Of a stretch of DNA of 64,000 nucleotides, positions 39,647 through 47,933 are shown one piece after another. Both the position numbers and the translations under genes were made by a program. This DNA is from Kitasatospora sp. NBC_00315 (lineage in GTDB: Bacteria > Actinomycetota > Actinomycetes > Streptomycetales > Streptomycetaceae). The notes beneath the pieces were generated by a model that worked only from the letters and a program-made list of their open reading frames with translations, was not told where the DNA came from and ran no database searches. Position 1 is the stretch's first letter. Each line of letters opens with the position of its first letter. The DNA is taken from assembly GCF_041435095.1 (NCBI RefSeq), contig NZ_CP108025.1, positions 7,688,001-7,752,000 of the forward strand. Reading direction: 5' to 3'.

Positions 39647-40803
39647 CAGGGCCCCTTCGCGACCACGACGCCGGCGTCGTCGCGGCGCACCGCGGCTTCG
39701 CGCAGCAGCTGGGCGGCCACCACGACCGGGGGGTGCTGGAGGAGGCCGGGCAGGGCGCTCGGCTGCCAGCGTTCGGTGAGTCCGTCGGAGTGCATGATCA
39801 CCGCACCGTTCCGGGGGAGGGGCTGTTCGACCGTGCGCAGCGTCGGCAGATGGTGGCCGACGATGCCGGGCGCCGAGGCCAGTGAGCGGCGGCCGTCGGT
39901 CGCCGGGTCGAGGACGAAGGTGCTGACGTTCCCCACCCCGCAGAACAGCACACGGCGTGCCGTCGGCTCGATCCGCACCACGGCGACCGCCCCGCCCCGG
40001 CCACCGCGCAGCGCGAGGTGGATCTCGTTCAGCACGGCCTCGGGCCGCTGGGAGCGTCCGGCCCGGAAGGCGGCCACCGCGGCCTGGGCGGCGCGGGCGG
40101 CCAGCGGGCCGTGGCCCAGGCCGTCGCAGAGCATGAGGAGCAGCGCGTCCGGATCGGGGGTCGTCTCCGACCGGGGCAGGGCGCTCGGCCGGACGGCGCC
40201 GGTCAGCGTGGCCCAGTCCGGACGCGCCGCCGCCGGGCGCCGGTCGTCGTCCCGGGCGGCCCCGGCCGGTGGCGGCCCGGCCGCCCGGGCGGCCCAGGCG
40301 TCACCGCACACGTCCTCGCCGCTGATCGCCCGGGTGACGCCCGCCACCGCGGCCTCACCCGCCGTCGCGGCCCGCCGGGCGGCGTCCCTGCTCCAGAACC
40401 GCGCCGCGAGGACCGTGCCGCGCCCCGGCAGGGAGTGCACGTCGAAGGTGTCGGCGAGCCGGGAGATGGCGCCCAGCCCGATGCCGAGCGTGCCGGCCGA
40501 GGACATGCCGTCGGTGAGCGCGTGCGGCACGTCGGCCATGCCCGGGCCCGCGTCGACGGTGATGAATTCGAGCCCCGCATCGGTCTCGGTCCGCAGCACC
40601 CGCAGGAGGAGGGAGCCGTCGACCGCGTGCCGCCGCAGATTGGTCGCGGCCTCGCTCACCGCGAGCGCGATCTCGGCGGTCCGCCGGTCGTCCAGGCCGA
40701 TCCGTCGTGCCAGCGCGGAGGCGGCGCCGCGTGCCGCCGAGGGAAGGGCCTCCTCGTCGCGGAACCACGCGACGTCCTCGGACTCCAGGAGCGTGGGGCT
40801 CAT
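39643..40803 (-). CDS. HATPase fused to PP2C phosphatase (RsbT/RsbX-like)
   Basis: A 386-residue protein. The start at 40803 overlaps the stop of the RsbT-like gene (ATGA). The N-terminal GHKL domain (about 15-130) has 'ALAVSEAATNLRRHAVD', 'TVDAGPGMADVP' and 'SSAGTLGIGLGAISRLADTF'. The C-terminal PP2C domain (about 150-385) has 'DVCGDAW', 'MLCDGLGHGPLAARAAQAAV', 'MHSDGLTERW' and 'RRDDAGVVVAK', matching RsbX-type phosphatases that reset phosphorylated RsbR/RsbS. Joining both activities in one chain suggests negative feedback within the stressosome circuit. Confidence 0.92.
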   Translation of the reverse strand: MSPTLLESEDVAWFRDEEALPSAARGAASALARRIGLDDRRTAEIALAVSEAATNLRRHAVDGSLLLRVLRTETDAGLEFITVDAGPGMADVPHALTDGMSSAGTLGIGLGAISRLADTFDVHSLPGRGTVLAARFWSRDAARRAATAGEAAVAGVTRAISGEDVCGDAWAARAAGPPPAGAARDDDRRPAAARPDWATLTGAVRPSALPRSETTPDPDALLLMLCDGLGHGPLAARAAQAAVAAFRAGRSQRPEAVLNEIHLALRGGRGGAVAVVRIEPTARRVLFCGVGNVSTFVLDPATDGRRSLASAPGIVGHHLPTLRTVEQPLPRNGAVIMHSDGLTERWQPSALPGLLQHPPVVVAAQLLREAAVRRDDAGVVVAKGPW

Positions 40804-41225
40804 CGGGCCCATTTGGTCACCGACACCAGGGTGCCCTGCCCGACCTCGGTGTCGAGGGAGAACTCGTCCACGAGCCGGCGGGCCCCGCTCAGCCCGAGGC
40901 CGAGCCCGCTGCCGGAGGTCCACCCGTCGGTCAGGGCCAGATCCAGATCCGCTATGCCCGGCCCCTGGTCGACGAACACGGCCCGCACACCGAGCCGGCC
41001 GTCACGGCGCACGAGCCCGGTGCGCATCTCGCCGCCGCCGCCGTACACGAGCGTGTTGCGGGCCAGCTCGCTCGCGGCCGTGACCAGCTTCGTCTGGTCG
41101 ACGAGCGAGAGCTTGCAGCGCTGGGCCAGGGCCCGCACCAGCTGACGGGCCCTGACCACGTCGTCGTTCGAGGCGACCGGCACGGTCTCCTGATCGCCCT
41201 CGGGGACCGGTGCGGCCCCGGTCAC
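40800..41225 (-). CDS. rsbT: RsbT-like serine/threonine kinase (switch protein)
   Basis: A 141-residue GHKL kinase: 'LSLVDQTKLVTAASELARNT' and 'LVYGGGGEM' form the N box, 'FVDQGPGIADLDLAL' the G1 box, 'SGSGLGLGLSGARRLVDEF' the G2 box. GTG at 41225 overlaps the RsbS stop (GTGA). By family it is held by the RsbR/RsbS stressosome, phosphorylates both on stress, then leaves to activate a PP2C phosphatase. It follows rsbS in the canonical order. Confidence 0.94.
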   Translation of the reverse strand: MTGAAPVPEGDQETVPVASNDDVVRARQLVRALAQRCKLSLVDQTKLVTAASELARNTLVYGGGGEMRTGLVRRDGRLGVRAVFVDQGPGIADLDLALTDGWTSGSGLGLGLSGARRLVDEFSLDTEVGQGTLVSVTKWAR

Positions 41226-41599
41226 GGCCGCGCCGAACGTCGGCCGTCCGACCGGCCCAGGATCTCCAGGCCCTTCTCCAGGCTGAGCGCGGTGCGCACG
41301 CCGCCGAGAGAGAGGCCGAGCTCGACGAGGGTGATGGCGACGGCCGGCCGCATGCCGACCACGACCGTCTCCGCGTCCAGCATCCGGGAGATCGCGGCGG
41401 TGGTGGCGAGCATCCGGCCGACGAAGGAGTCGACGATCTCCACCGCGGTGATGTCGATGACCACACCACGGGCGCCGGTGGCGACGATCCGGGCGGCCAG
41501 GTCGTCCTGCAGGTCCAGCACGATCTGGTCCTCCAGATCCACCTGGATCGAGACCAGCAGGACGTCGCCGATCTTCAGGACTGGTACGCGTTCGCTCAC
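41222..41599 (-). CDS. rsbS: RsbS-like stressosome STAS protein
   Basis: A 125-residue STAS protein close to RsbS: 'VLKIGDVLLVSIQVDLEDQI', with the phosphorylatable serine in 'VVIDITAVEIVDSFVGRMLA' (Ser59 region of Bacillus RsbS), and 'VVVGMRPAVAITLVELGLSL'. The GTG start overlaps the RsbR stop. It forms the stressosome core with RsbR and sequesters RsbT. Confidence 0.95.
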   Translation of the reverse strand: MSERVPVLKIGDVLLVSIQVDLEDQIVLDLQDDLAARIVATGARGVVIDITAVEIVDSFVGRMLATTAAISRMLDAETVVVGMRPAVAITLVELGLSLGGVRTALSLEKGLEILGRSDGRRSARP

Positions 41600-42441
41600 A
41601 GTCGGCCGCCGAGACCGGCCTGGTCAAGGCCGCCACGGCCCAGCGCGTGCTTGAGGGCGTCCGCCAGGGTCGCCTTGGTCACGATGTCCCCGAACTGGAT
41701 GCCCAGCGCGACGATCGTCTGGGCGATCTGCGGCCGGATCCCCGAGATGGTGCACTCGGCGCCCATCAGCCGGGCCGCCACCACGGTCTTGAGCAGGTGC
41801 TGCGCGACCTCGGTGTCGACGGCCGGAACCCCGGTGATGTCGATGATGGCCTGGTCGGAGCCGGTGTCCACCAGCGTCTGGAGCAGCTTCTCCATCACCA
41901 CCTGGGTCCGCGCGGAGTCCAGGGTGCCGACCAGCGGGACGGCCACCACCCCGTCCCAGAGCTTGACCACCGGGGTGGAGAGCTCCATCAGCTGCTCGGA
42001 CTGGGCGCTGATGATCTCCTCACGCGTCTTGGCGTACACCTCGACCGTGAACAGGCCGAGGGCGTCCATCAGCCGGGACAGCTGGAAGTAGGCCGCGATG
42101 TCGTCCGCCGAGGTCACCGTGCTCGGCGCGAGGATGTCCTTGCACGCGAAGACGCTGGTCGCGGTCTCGGTCGAGGTGAAGCCCTGCCGGGCGCGGTTGC
42201 GCGACAGCTCGGTGAGCAGCGCGCGGACCTCGGCGAACTCGTCGCCGCGCCAGTCGAGACCGCCACGGCGCAGGCCCTCCACCAGGGCGGTGTACAGCTC
42301 CTGCAGCTCGCGGTCCAGCTCGGCCAGGCTGATCCGGCCGCGCAACGTGTGCGAGACCGCCTCGACCCAGCTCTTGCCGAGCGACTCCCCCTGCTGCGTC
42401 AGCAACTCCACCAGCCGTGCCGACATCTCTTGCTCCGCCAC
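41596..42441 (-). CDS. RsbR-like stressosome sensor
   Basis: A 281-residue protein with an N-terminal sensor of the RsbRD_N type (about 10-150, all helical, no haem or flavin motif seen) and a C-terminal STAS domain (about 160-275). Both regulatory threonines of Bacillus RsbR appear: 'QAIIDITGVPAVDTEVAQHL' (Thr171 position) and 'ISGIRPQIAQTIVALGIQFG' (Thr205 position). GTG at 42441 follows GGGGAG by 7 bases. It is the first gene of a six-gene chain in which every junction is a 4-base overlap. The gap 42442-42623 upstream has no gene; a promoter was not clearly identified. Confidence 0.95.
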   Translation of the reverse strand: MAEQEMSARLVELLTQQGESLGKSWVEAVSHTLRGRISLAELDRELQELYTALVEGLRRGGLDWRGDEFAEVRALLTELSRNRARQGFTSTETATSVFACKDILAPSTVTSADDIAAYFQLSRLMDALGLFTVEVYAKTREEIISAQSEQLMELSTPVVKLWDGVVAVPLVGTLDSARTQVVMEKLLQTLVDTGSDQAIIDITGVPAVDTEVAQHLLKTVVAARLMGAECTISGIRPQIAQTIVALGIQFGDIVTKATLADALKHALGRGGLDQAGLGGRL

Positions 42442-42623
42442 CAGGGTGCTCCCCTCAATCCTGTTGCAAATCCGGACACTGGGCAGCGTATGCCATGTCC
42501 CCGGGAGCCCCCGACCCGATCGCGGGACGGTCGGCGGCCCGGGGCGGCCTGGCCGCCGCGCAGGCGGGCGGGCCCGAGCACCGGGTGACCGGTCTCACGG
42601 ACCGGGCCGCGTTCGGCGGTCGC

Positions 42624-43124
42624 TCACTCCGGCTCCGGACCGGGCGGATCCGCCCCGGGCGGACCCAAGGTGCCGAGGCCGGGGGCGGTGGCCTCCGGGT
42701 GGGCGGGGGCCTGTGCCACGACCGGGTGGAAGCTCGCGGTGATGGTCTTCCCGAGCGGCTCGGGCCGGGCCTGCCAGTCGTCCGCGAGCGCGGCGACGAT
42801 GGCCAGCCCGCGCCCCGAGGTGGCCCCCGCTCCGGCGTCGCCGCGCCGGGGCAGCTGGGTCGAGGAGTCGTGGACGCTGACGTGGAGGCACTCACCGTCC
42901 CAGGTGAGGACCAGCACGGCGTCGCTGCGCGCGTGGATGTGGGCGTTGGTGATCAGCTCGGAGACGGTGAGGACCACCGAGTCCGCGGTGTCCGGAGCCT
43001 GGGCCGTCCAGCCGAGCTCCGCCAGGTGTTCCCGGGCCCAGCGCCGGCCGGCCCGCACCCCGCTGGACACCGGCAGGCTGCGCGCCCAGCCCATGGCGCG
43101 AATCGAGGGATTGTGCTGCTCCAT
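42624..43124 (-). CDS. HATPase anti-sigma-type protein
   Basis: A 166-residue GHKL protein: 'DSVVLTVSELITNAHIHARS' (N box), 'HVSVHDSSTQLPRRGD' (G1), 'SGRGLAIVAALADDWQARPE' (G2). ATG at 43124 after GGAGAGG. It is separated by 182 bp from the stressosome operon, so it is probably a separate unit. The Pro-rich tail is not conserved. A role as anti-sigma kinase for one of the nearby STAS proteins is likely but unproven. Confidence 0.9.
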   Translation of the reverse strand: MEQHNPSIRAMGWARSLPVSSGVRAGRRWAREHLAELGWTAQAPDTADSVVLTVSELITNAHIHARSDAVLVLTWDGECLHVSVHDSSTQLPRRGDAGAGATSGRGLAIVAALADDWQARPEPLGKTITASFHPVVAQAPAHPEATAPGLGTLGPPGADPPGPEPE

Positions 43125-43275
43125 GGCCGTCGCCTCTCCGCCGGGCGTCACCGCTGCCGGGACGCGCCTGATCCGCCCGCCGCGCCCGCCGCAGGGTCTC
43201 GCTCCGGCGCCGGGCGGAGGTACCCGTGCCGGGCCGGCCGCCACCGGGGGGCCGCCGGGCACGAACGCGTCGGGA

Positions 43276-43407
43276 TCAGGCCGTCCGACCCTGCCCCTGC
43301 GGGCGTCGGCCCGAGCGGCGGGAGAACAGTCCGAGCACGTTGACGGCGGCCAGCGCCATCCCGAGCCCGGCCGAGAAAACGATCACTGTCAGCGCCATGA
43401 CCGCCAT
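43276..43407 (-). CDS. 43-residue single-helix membrane protein
   Basis: The frame begins MAVMALTVIVFSAGLGMALA, continues 'AVNVLGLFSRRSGRR' and ends in a basic tail. One hydrophobic helix and a positive-inside C-terminus are evident. TGGAG lies 3 bases before the first ATG; a GTG three codons upstream and a Met three codons downstream are alternatives. No family is recognised. Confidence 0.5.
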   Translation of the reverse strand: MAVMALTVIVFSAGLGMALAAVNVLGLFSRRSGRRPQGQGRTA

Positions 43408-43560
43408 GATCTCCACTGTCCACCTCGTCCGCCCATCGGAGGCGGGGTCCGAACCTCACCCCGACGCAACCGCGTCTGCCCCGACCGCGCACAGCCATGC
43501 CGCGCTTTCGGGGCGGCTTTCGGACGCGGCGGCACGGCGGCGGACCGATACGGCGCGGTT

Positions 43561-43577
43561 CGGTCCGGCGCGGACCG
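43561..43577 (-). terminator. Hairpin after the TrmB/LuxR-like regulator
   Basis: CGGTCCG and CGGACCG form a perfect 7-bp stem with a GCG loop, 104 bases beyond the stop of the leftward regulator. The surrounding 43420-43680 has GCGGTTCGGTCCGGCG-type direct repeats and no gene. Confidence 0.45.
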
Positions 43578-43680
43578 GTACGCCGGTGCTCCGGCGGCGG
43601 TTCGGTCCGGCGGTGCTCCGTCACGGCGACCGCCGCCGCCCGGCCGGTAGGGCGGCGGGCAGCGGCGGCGGCCGTCGTCG

Positions 43681-44835
43681 TCAGGCCAGGATGCTGTCGT
43701 ACCGGACGGACGCCTCGTCGCCGTCCGTCCCGTCCTCCTCGAAGTCGCCTTCCGTACCGGCGCCCGTCCCCGGGTCGGAGTCGGCCAGCAGGTATCCGTC
43801 CGGGGTCACGTTCAGCGGGCCGCTGTCGATCAGGCCCCGCTGCACGGCGCGGACGCCGGCCTGGAAGCGGCTGGTTGCGTCCAACTCCTGCATGATCTCG
43901 GCGATGTGCTTGCGGCAGGTACGCACGGACATGCCGAGGCAGCGCGCGATCACCTCGTCCTTGAGGCCGTCGGCCATCAGACGCAGGACGGTGCGCTTGG
44001 CGCTGCTCATGCCCGGCGCCGCCCCGCGGGTGGCGCGCTGCGGGACGTCCAGGAACGGGTTGCTCCAGCGCCAGAGCCGCTCGAAGTCGTCGGCGAGCAG
44101 GCCGACCAGCGTGGGTTCGCGGATCACCAGGGCCCGGTTCGGCCTGGTCCGGTCGCCGACGAAGGCCACCTGGCGGTCGAAGACGATCAGGCGGGTGAAG
44201 TCCTCGCCGAAGATCCGTACCTCGGCGCCCTTGCGGGTGACCTCGTTGACGTAGTCCCTGGTCGGCCCGCTGAAGACGGCGGTGTGCTGGTAGATCGTCC
44301 GCAGGCGCAGCCCGCGTTGGAGCATGGCCAGCGCACGGGGGGTGGCGTCGGCGAGCATCTCGGGCCGGCGCCCGCCGCCCGGCTGGGCGGTCAGGGTCTC
44401 CTCGCGGCACTGCGCGCCGGCCGTGTCGAGGGCCGAGCGCACCGAATCCAGGTCGTTGAGGATCTCGATCGCGGTGCAGGGCAACTCCGGCTCGGCGCCG
44501 CGTTCTTCGTACAGCGGCAGCAGGGCGCCGATCTCCTCGCGTACCCGCTCCACGTCCAACTCCCGCTGGCGGATGGCCATCTCGACCGGTGCCAGCAACG
44601 TGGTGAGCGCGGTCACGGGGTGCACCGCGCGCCAGCCGCCGCGACACGGTTTCAGCAGGCGCATGGCCAGCAGTGCGGAGACGGCCTGCCGCGCCTGCAG
44701 CGGGTCGGTTCCGGTGGCGACGGCGACGGAGTCCAGGGTGAGGACGTCCGTCTCCAGCGCGTATTTGTAGATGTCGACGCTTTTGGCATCGAGTGAAGGC
44801 AGGAGCTGGTGGAGTCCGGCATTCGGCAGGATCAC
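43681..44835 (-). CDS. TrmB/LuxR-like transcriptional regulator, probable cluster regulator
   Basis: A 384-residue regulator (GTG start). Residues about 5-75 form a TrmB-like winged helix ('SVDIYKYALETDVLTLDSVA', 'QARQAVSALLAMRLL'). The middle has a phospholipase-D-like fold seen in such regulators ('ATPRALAMLQRGLRLRTIYQ', 'EVRIFGEDFTRLIVFDRQVA'). The C-terminal LuxR helix-turn-helix is at about 285-345 ('AKRTVLRLMADGLKDEVIAR', 'LGMSVRTCRKHIAEIMQELD'). This class often controls neighbouring natural-product clusters in Streptomyces. It is divergent from the biosynthetic genes, with a perfect palindrome in the gap. The acidic tail is unusual. Confidence 0.9.
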   Translation of the reverse strand: MILPNAGLHQLLPSLDAKSVDIYKYALETDVLTLDSVAVATGTDPLQARQAVSALLAMRLLKPCRGGWRAVHPVTALTTLLAPVEMAIRQRELDVERVREEIGALLPLYEERGAEPELPCTAIEILNDLDSVRSALDTAGAQCREETLTAQPGGGRRPEMLADATPRALAMLQRGLRLRTIYQHTAVFSGPTRDYVNEVTRKGAEVRIFGEDFTRLIVFDRQVAFVGDRTRPNRALVIREPTLVGLLADDFERLWRWSNPFLDVPQRATRGAAPGMSSAKRTVLRLMADGLKDEVIARCLGMSVRTCRKHIAEIMQELDATSRFQAGVRAVQRGLIDSGPLNVTPDGYLLADSDPGTGAGTEGDFEEDGTDGDEASVRYDSILA

Positions 44836-45170
44836 GGTGTCAGCCTTACGTGGGGGGCGACGTCGGTATCGACTCGTGACGGTTGGTGTGAGTCCTACCC
44901 ATACGCGGACCCGTTGGCAAGTATCTGACAGATGTCCCGGTCCGCGTCAGTCCCCGGCCAGCCTTTACACAGCGTTCATGGTCTTCGTGACGATGATGAC
45001 GATTGTCGGGTATGTCGCGAGGGTCGTCGATTGTCAGCGAGCATCCGACTTCATGTCCTCACCAAGTTGCAGTGCAACTTCCTGAGACCTTGCGACTCTC
45101 CCGAACCACCGCTCCCCTCGCGCAAGCTGACACCGCCAGCACCTTCCGACCGGCGAAAGCGAGGCCAGAC
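44836..45170. promoter_or_regulatory. Divergent control region with AAGTTGCA-G-TGCAACTT palindrome
   Basis: The 335-bp gap between the regulator and the 35-aa peptide gene is the least GC-rich stretch nearby. It contains a perfect 17-bp palindrome, AAGTTGCAGTGCAACTT, at 45064-45080, about 90 bp before the peptide start. It is the best operator candidate for the cluster. No convincing gene lies here. Confidence 0.6.
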
Positions 45171-45278
45171 ATGCGTTACACGCGTCATCTCCTGCTGCGG
45201 GTCTCGGCGGCACTCGCCCTCGCGGCGGGCACTCTCAGCATCCTCGGTCTCCTTCCCGGCGACCCGGGCTGGGGCTGA
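45171..45278 (+). CDS. 35-residue hydrophobic peptide at the head of the cluster
   Basis: The frame starts MRYTRHLLLRVSAALALAAG, continues TLSILGLLPG and ends DPGWG. It has a basic N-terminus, a hydrophobic core and a small Gly/Pro/Trp tail. GCGAGG lies 7 bases upstream. It could be a secreted or membrane peptide, a leader peptide, or a ribosomal substrate for the FemAB-like and ATP-grasp enzymes encoded downstream. A hairpin follows, so it may be made from its own short transcript. No family is recognised. Confidence 0.6.
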   Translation: MRYTRHLLLRVSAALALAAGTLSILGLLPGDPGWG

Positions 45279-45394
45279 CCGCGCGTCCCGCACCCCCCGC
45301 AGCATCCCGCGCCCGGCACCCCGCGTGGCGCAACCCGCAGCAGAGCGCACCACCGCATCCGGCACCACCCGAAGTCCGCACCGGCGCAGCGCAT

Positions 45395-45414
45395 CCGCGG
45401 CCGGCGGGCCGCGG
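45395..45414 (+). terminator. Hairpin between the peptide and oxygenase genes
   Basis: CCGCGGCC and GGCCGCGG form an 8-bp stem with a GGCG loop. It lies 117 bases after the peptide stop and 98 bases before the oxygenase start. GCGCACCCGCGGCC is also directly repeated nearby. It may attenuate transcription into the cluster. Confidence 0.5.
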
Positions 45415-45511
45415 CGCACCCGCGGCCCGCACCACCCGTGGCGCACCCGCGGCCGCGCACAGGCAGAGCAGGGCACGTCCAACGGGCCCGGCCCGAGGAG
45501 GAGATCACGAG

Positions 45512-46516
45512 ATGACCGAGGCGACGCAACCGCATGTGGTGCCCGGACTGCCCCCGGCGGCACGGCTGGCCATCGATTTCGACGTCGAGCGGCTGGTCGC
45601 CGACGTCACCGAACTCCGCCGCCAGGCCTGGAGTCTGCAGCGCACCTACGGGGCGGAGGGCGTGATCGACGAGGCGCCCATCGACTGGCGGGTGCTGCCG
45701 CTGCGCAGCCCCGGCGGCGACCTGGACCGGACCGACCCGGGCGGCCCCGCGCTGGTCGACTTCGAGCCGACCGCATGGCTGGAGAAGGCGCCGTACCTGG
45801 CCGAGGTGCTGGCCACCATCCCCGCCGAGATCCGCAGCGCGCGGCTGATGGCGCTCGGTCCCGGCGCCGCCTCGGCCTCGCACTTCGACAACAAGTACGG
45901 CGTCGCCTGGGGCACCGCCCGGGTGCACGTCCCGATCCTGACCCACGCCGAGGCCAGGATGTACATCGCGGACGAGCTGCAGCAGTGGCAGCCGGGTACC
46001 TTCTGGTTCGGCGACTTCAGCCAGGTCCACCGGGTGGAGAACACCGGCACCGAGACCCGGGTGCACCTGGTGATCGACACCCTGCCGACCCGGGAGCTCT
46101 TCGACCTCCTGCCGGCCGAGGTGCGGGACGCGGTCGACCCCGCCGACATCGTCTTCAGCCGCCCCCGGCAGCCGCTGGCCGCCGAGGCCGCCGACGCCTA
46201 CCTGGCGAGCTTCGAGCTGCCCGAGTCCTTCACCAACTGGGAGGAGACCGAGGGCGAGTTCCTCCAGCCGCAGAAGCAGCTCGCGGCCGCCGTCGCACGC
46301 GAGGGGGAGCACCTGGTGCTCACCCTGGACGGCCGCCCCGAGTTCCGGCTGGTGCATCTCGGCGACGGCGAGTTCCGGTTCGCCGGTTGGACGGAGGAGC
46401 GCACCCTCCAGGTCGTCCCGGACGGCGAGGGCCCGCGGGTCGTCCTGCGCACCCGGGTCGGCAGCCGGGTCCAGCAGCTGGAACTCGCCGCCCGGCGCGA
46501 CCCGGCAGGCTCCTAG
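45512..46516 (+). CDS. Aspartyl/asparaginyl beta-hydroxylase-like Fe(II)/2-oxoglutarate oxygenase
   Basis: A 334-residue soluble enzyme. GAGGAGGAG precedes the ATG. The double-stranded beta-helix core (about 85-195) has the iron facial triad H124-x-D126 ('ASHFDNKYG') and H173 ('QVHRVEN'), with R183 placed to bind 2-oxoglutarate. This is the Asp_Arg_Hydrox type, which hydroxylates Asp/Asn/Arg side chains or free amino acids. The C-terminal 130 residues are not familiar. As the first enzyme gene of the cluster it probably hydroxylates a precursor amino acid or a peptide residue. Confidence 0.88.
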   Translation: MTEATQPHVVPGLPPAARLAIDFDVERLVADVTELRRQAWSLQRTYGAEGVIDEAPIDWRVLPLRSPGGDLDRTDPGGPALVDFEPTAWLEKAPYLAEVLATIPAEIRSARLMALGPGAASASHFDNKYGVAWGTARVHVPILTHAEARMYIADELQQWQPGTFWFGDFSQVHRVENTGTETRVHLVIDTLPTRELFDLLPAEVRDAVDPADIVFSRPRQPLAAEAADAYLASFELPESFTNWEETEGEFLQPQKQLAAAVAREGEHLVLTLDGRPEFRLVHLGDGEFRFAGWTEERTLQVVPDGEGPRVVLRTRVGSRVQQLELAARRDPAGS

Positions 46517-46520
46517 GCCG

Positions 46521-46539
46521 GGCCGGGGCTGCCCCGGCC
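46521..46539 (+). terminator. GC hairpin after the oxygenase gene
   Basis: GGCCGGGG and CCCCGGCC pair around a 3-base loop 5 bases after the stop, followed by a second GGCCCC/GGGGCC hairpin near 46580. It may be a weak or partial terminator inside the cluster. Confidence 0.4.
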
Positions 46540-46662
46540 GTCCCGCCGCCCGCGCGGCGAACGGCCGGACCGGCCCCGGCCCCGACGGGGCCCCGGCCGC
46601 CCCGAGCGCCGGTACCCCTTCCGTGGCAGCGGCAGCCCTCAGAGACAGGAAACCCCACTCGG

Positions 46663-47853
46663 ATGACCCAGACCTCGCCCTTCGCGGACGTGCTCGGCGG
46701 CCTGAGTTCCACCTCCTGGAACACGCTCGCCGAGAACCGGCTCTACTCCTCCCACGACTGGCTGCGCTTCTGCGCGAGCGACATCGGCGGGAGCACCGTC
46801 ACGGGCGGGCTGCACGTACCGGTGGGCGGCGGCGGTACGGCGGCGGCGCCGGTCACCGCGGTCGAGCACGAACCCAACTCCTTCTACCAGTGGCAGGCGC
46901 ACCTCTCCGCGCTGGGCCTGCCCGCCCCGGGCGAGGCCGGCCTGCTGCTCGGTCAGCGCCGCGGCTACCAGACCCATCTGCTGGCCTCGGCGGGCGTAGG
47001 GCGGGAGCAGGCGGCCGCGGCGATCCTGGACGCGCTGCAGAAGCTGCGCCTGGAGCTCGCCGGCTCGCAGCTGCTGCCGTCCACGCCCGCCGACCGGCCG
47101 GTGCCCGCCTTCGGCCTCTTCCTCACCACCCCGGACGTGCTGGCACTGCGGGCCGCCGGGGCCGCGGGCCCCCCGCTGCTGCTCGCGGCGGACGCCTGGA
47201 TACCGATCCCGCAGGGCGGTTGGCAGCAGTGGCTGGAGGGGCTGCCGTCCAAACGGCGGGTGGACATGGTCCGCCGGGACGTCAAGCGGTTCGAGGAGGC
47301 CGGCTACCGGGTCACCGTCGCCCCGCTCGGCTCCTGCTACACCGAGGCGGCGGAGCTGCTCGTCGGCACCCAGGCCCGATACGGCCACGCCTCGGACCCG
47401 GTGGTGCTCGCCGAGTCCTTCCGGCGCCAGGCCGAGGCCATGGGCGACGCCGCGCAGGTCGCGTTCTGCGGCCTGCCGGGACAACCCCCGGTCGGCTTCT
47501 GCCTCTACTACGTCTGGGGGGACACCCTCTACCTGCGCGCGGCGGGCTTCGACTACGGCCGACTCCAGGACGCCTGCGAGTACTTCAACACGGTCTACTA
47601 CGCGCCGATCCGGGCCGCCGGGGAGGCCGGCTGCCGCTGGGTGCACGCCGGCATCGAGGCCGCCGACGCCAAGGCGCTGCGGGGCGCGGAGCTGCGGCCG
47701 CTGTGGCTGCTGGACCTCGCCGAGGACAGCACCTCGGCCGCGCACGCGGACACCGTCCGCGCGCACAACGCCGAGGAGCTCCGCCGCCTCACCGGGTCGT
47801 CCGGCGCGGTGGCCAAGGCCGTGGCCACCGAGGCGTTCGCCCCGTTCTGCTGA
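46663..47853 (+). CDS. FemAB/GNAT-like (peptidogalycan-type) acyltransferase
   Basis: A 396-residue soluble protein with the long tandem-GNAT arrangement of FemAB-like enzymes. The N-terminal half begins 'SSTSWNTLAENRLYSSHDWL'; the C-terminal half has 'LPSKRRVDMVRRDVKRFEEA', 'CEYFNTVYYAPIRAAGEAGC' and 'WVHAGIEAADAKALRGAELR', the signature of DUF482/GNAT 'peptidogalycan' proteins. In natural-product pathways such proteins can form peptide bonds from aminoacyl-tRNA or acyl-CoA. With no NRPS nearby it is a candidate for adding an amino acid to the carrier-derived product. The donor is unknown. Confidence 0.8.
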   Translation: MTQTSPFADVLGGLSSTSWNTLAENRLYSSHDWLRFCASDIGGSTVTGGLHVPVGGGGTAAAPVTAVEHEPNSFYQWQAHLSALGLPAPGEAGLLLGQRRGYQTHLLASAGVGREQAAAAILDALQKLRLELAGSQLLPSTPADRPVPAFGLFLTTPDVLALRAAGAAGPPLLLAADAWIPIPQGGWQQWLEGLPSKRRVDMVRRDVKRFEEAGYRVTVAPLGSCYTEAAELLVGTQARYGHASDPVVLAESFRRQAEAMGDAAQVAFCGLPGQPPVGFCLYYVWGDTLYLRAAGFDYGRLQDACEYFNTVYYAPIRAAGEAGCRWVHAGIEAADAKALRGAELRPLWLLDLAEDSTSAAHADTVRAHNAEELRRLTGSSGAVAKAVATEAFAPFC

Positions 47854-47933
47854 CCGGCACCCGCCCCGGGCCGCCCGACCGAGCCCGGCCCCGGCTCCGC
47901 CCGACCCTCCCGACGCCACCCGATGGGACTGCC

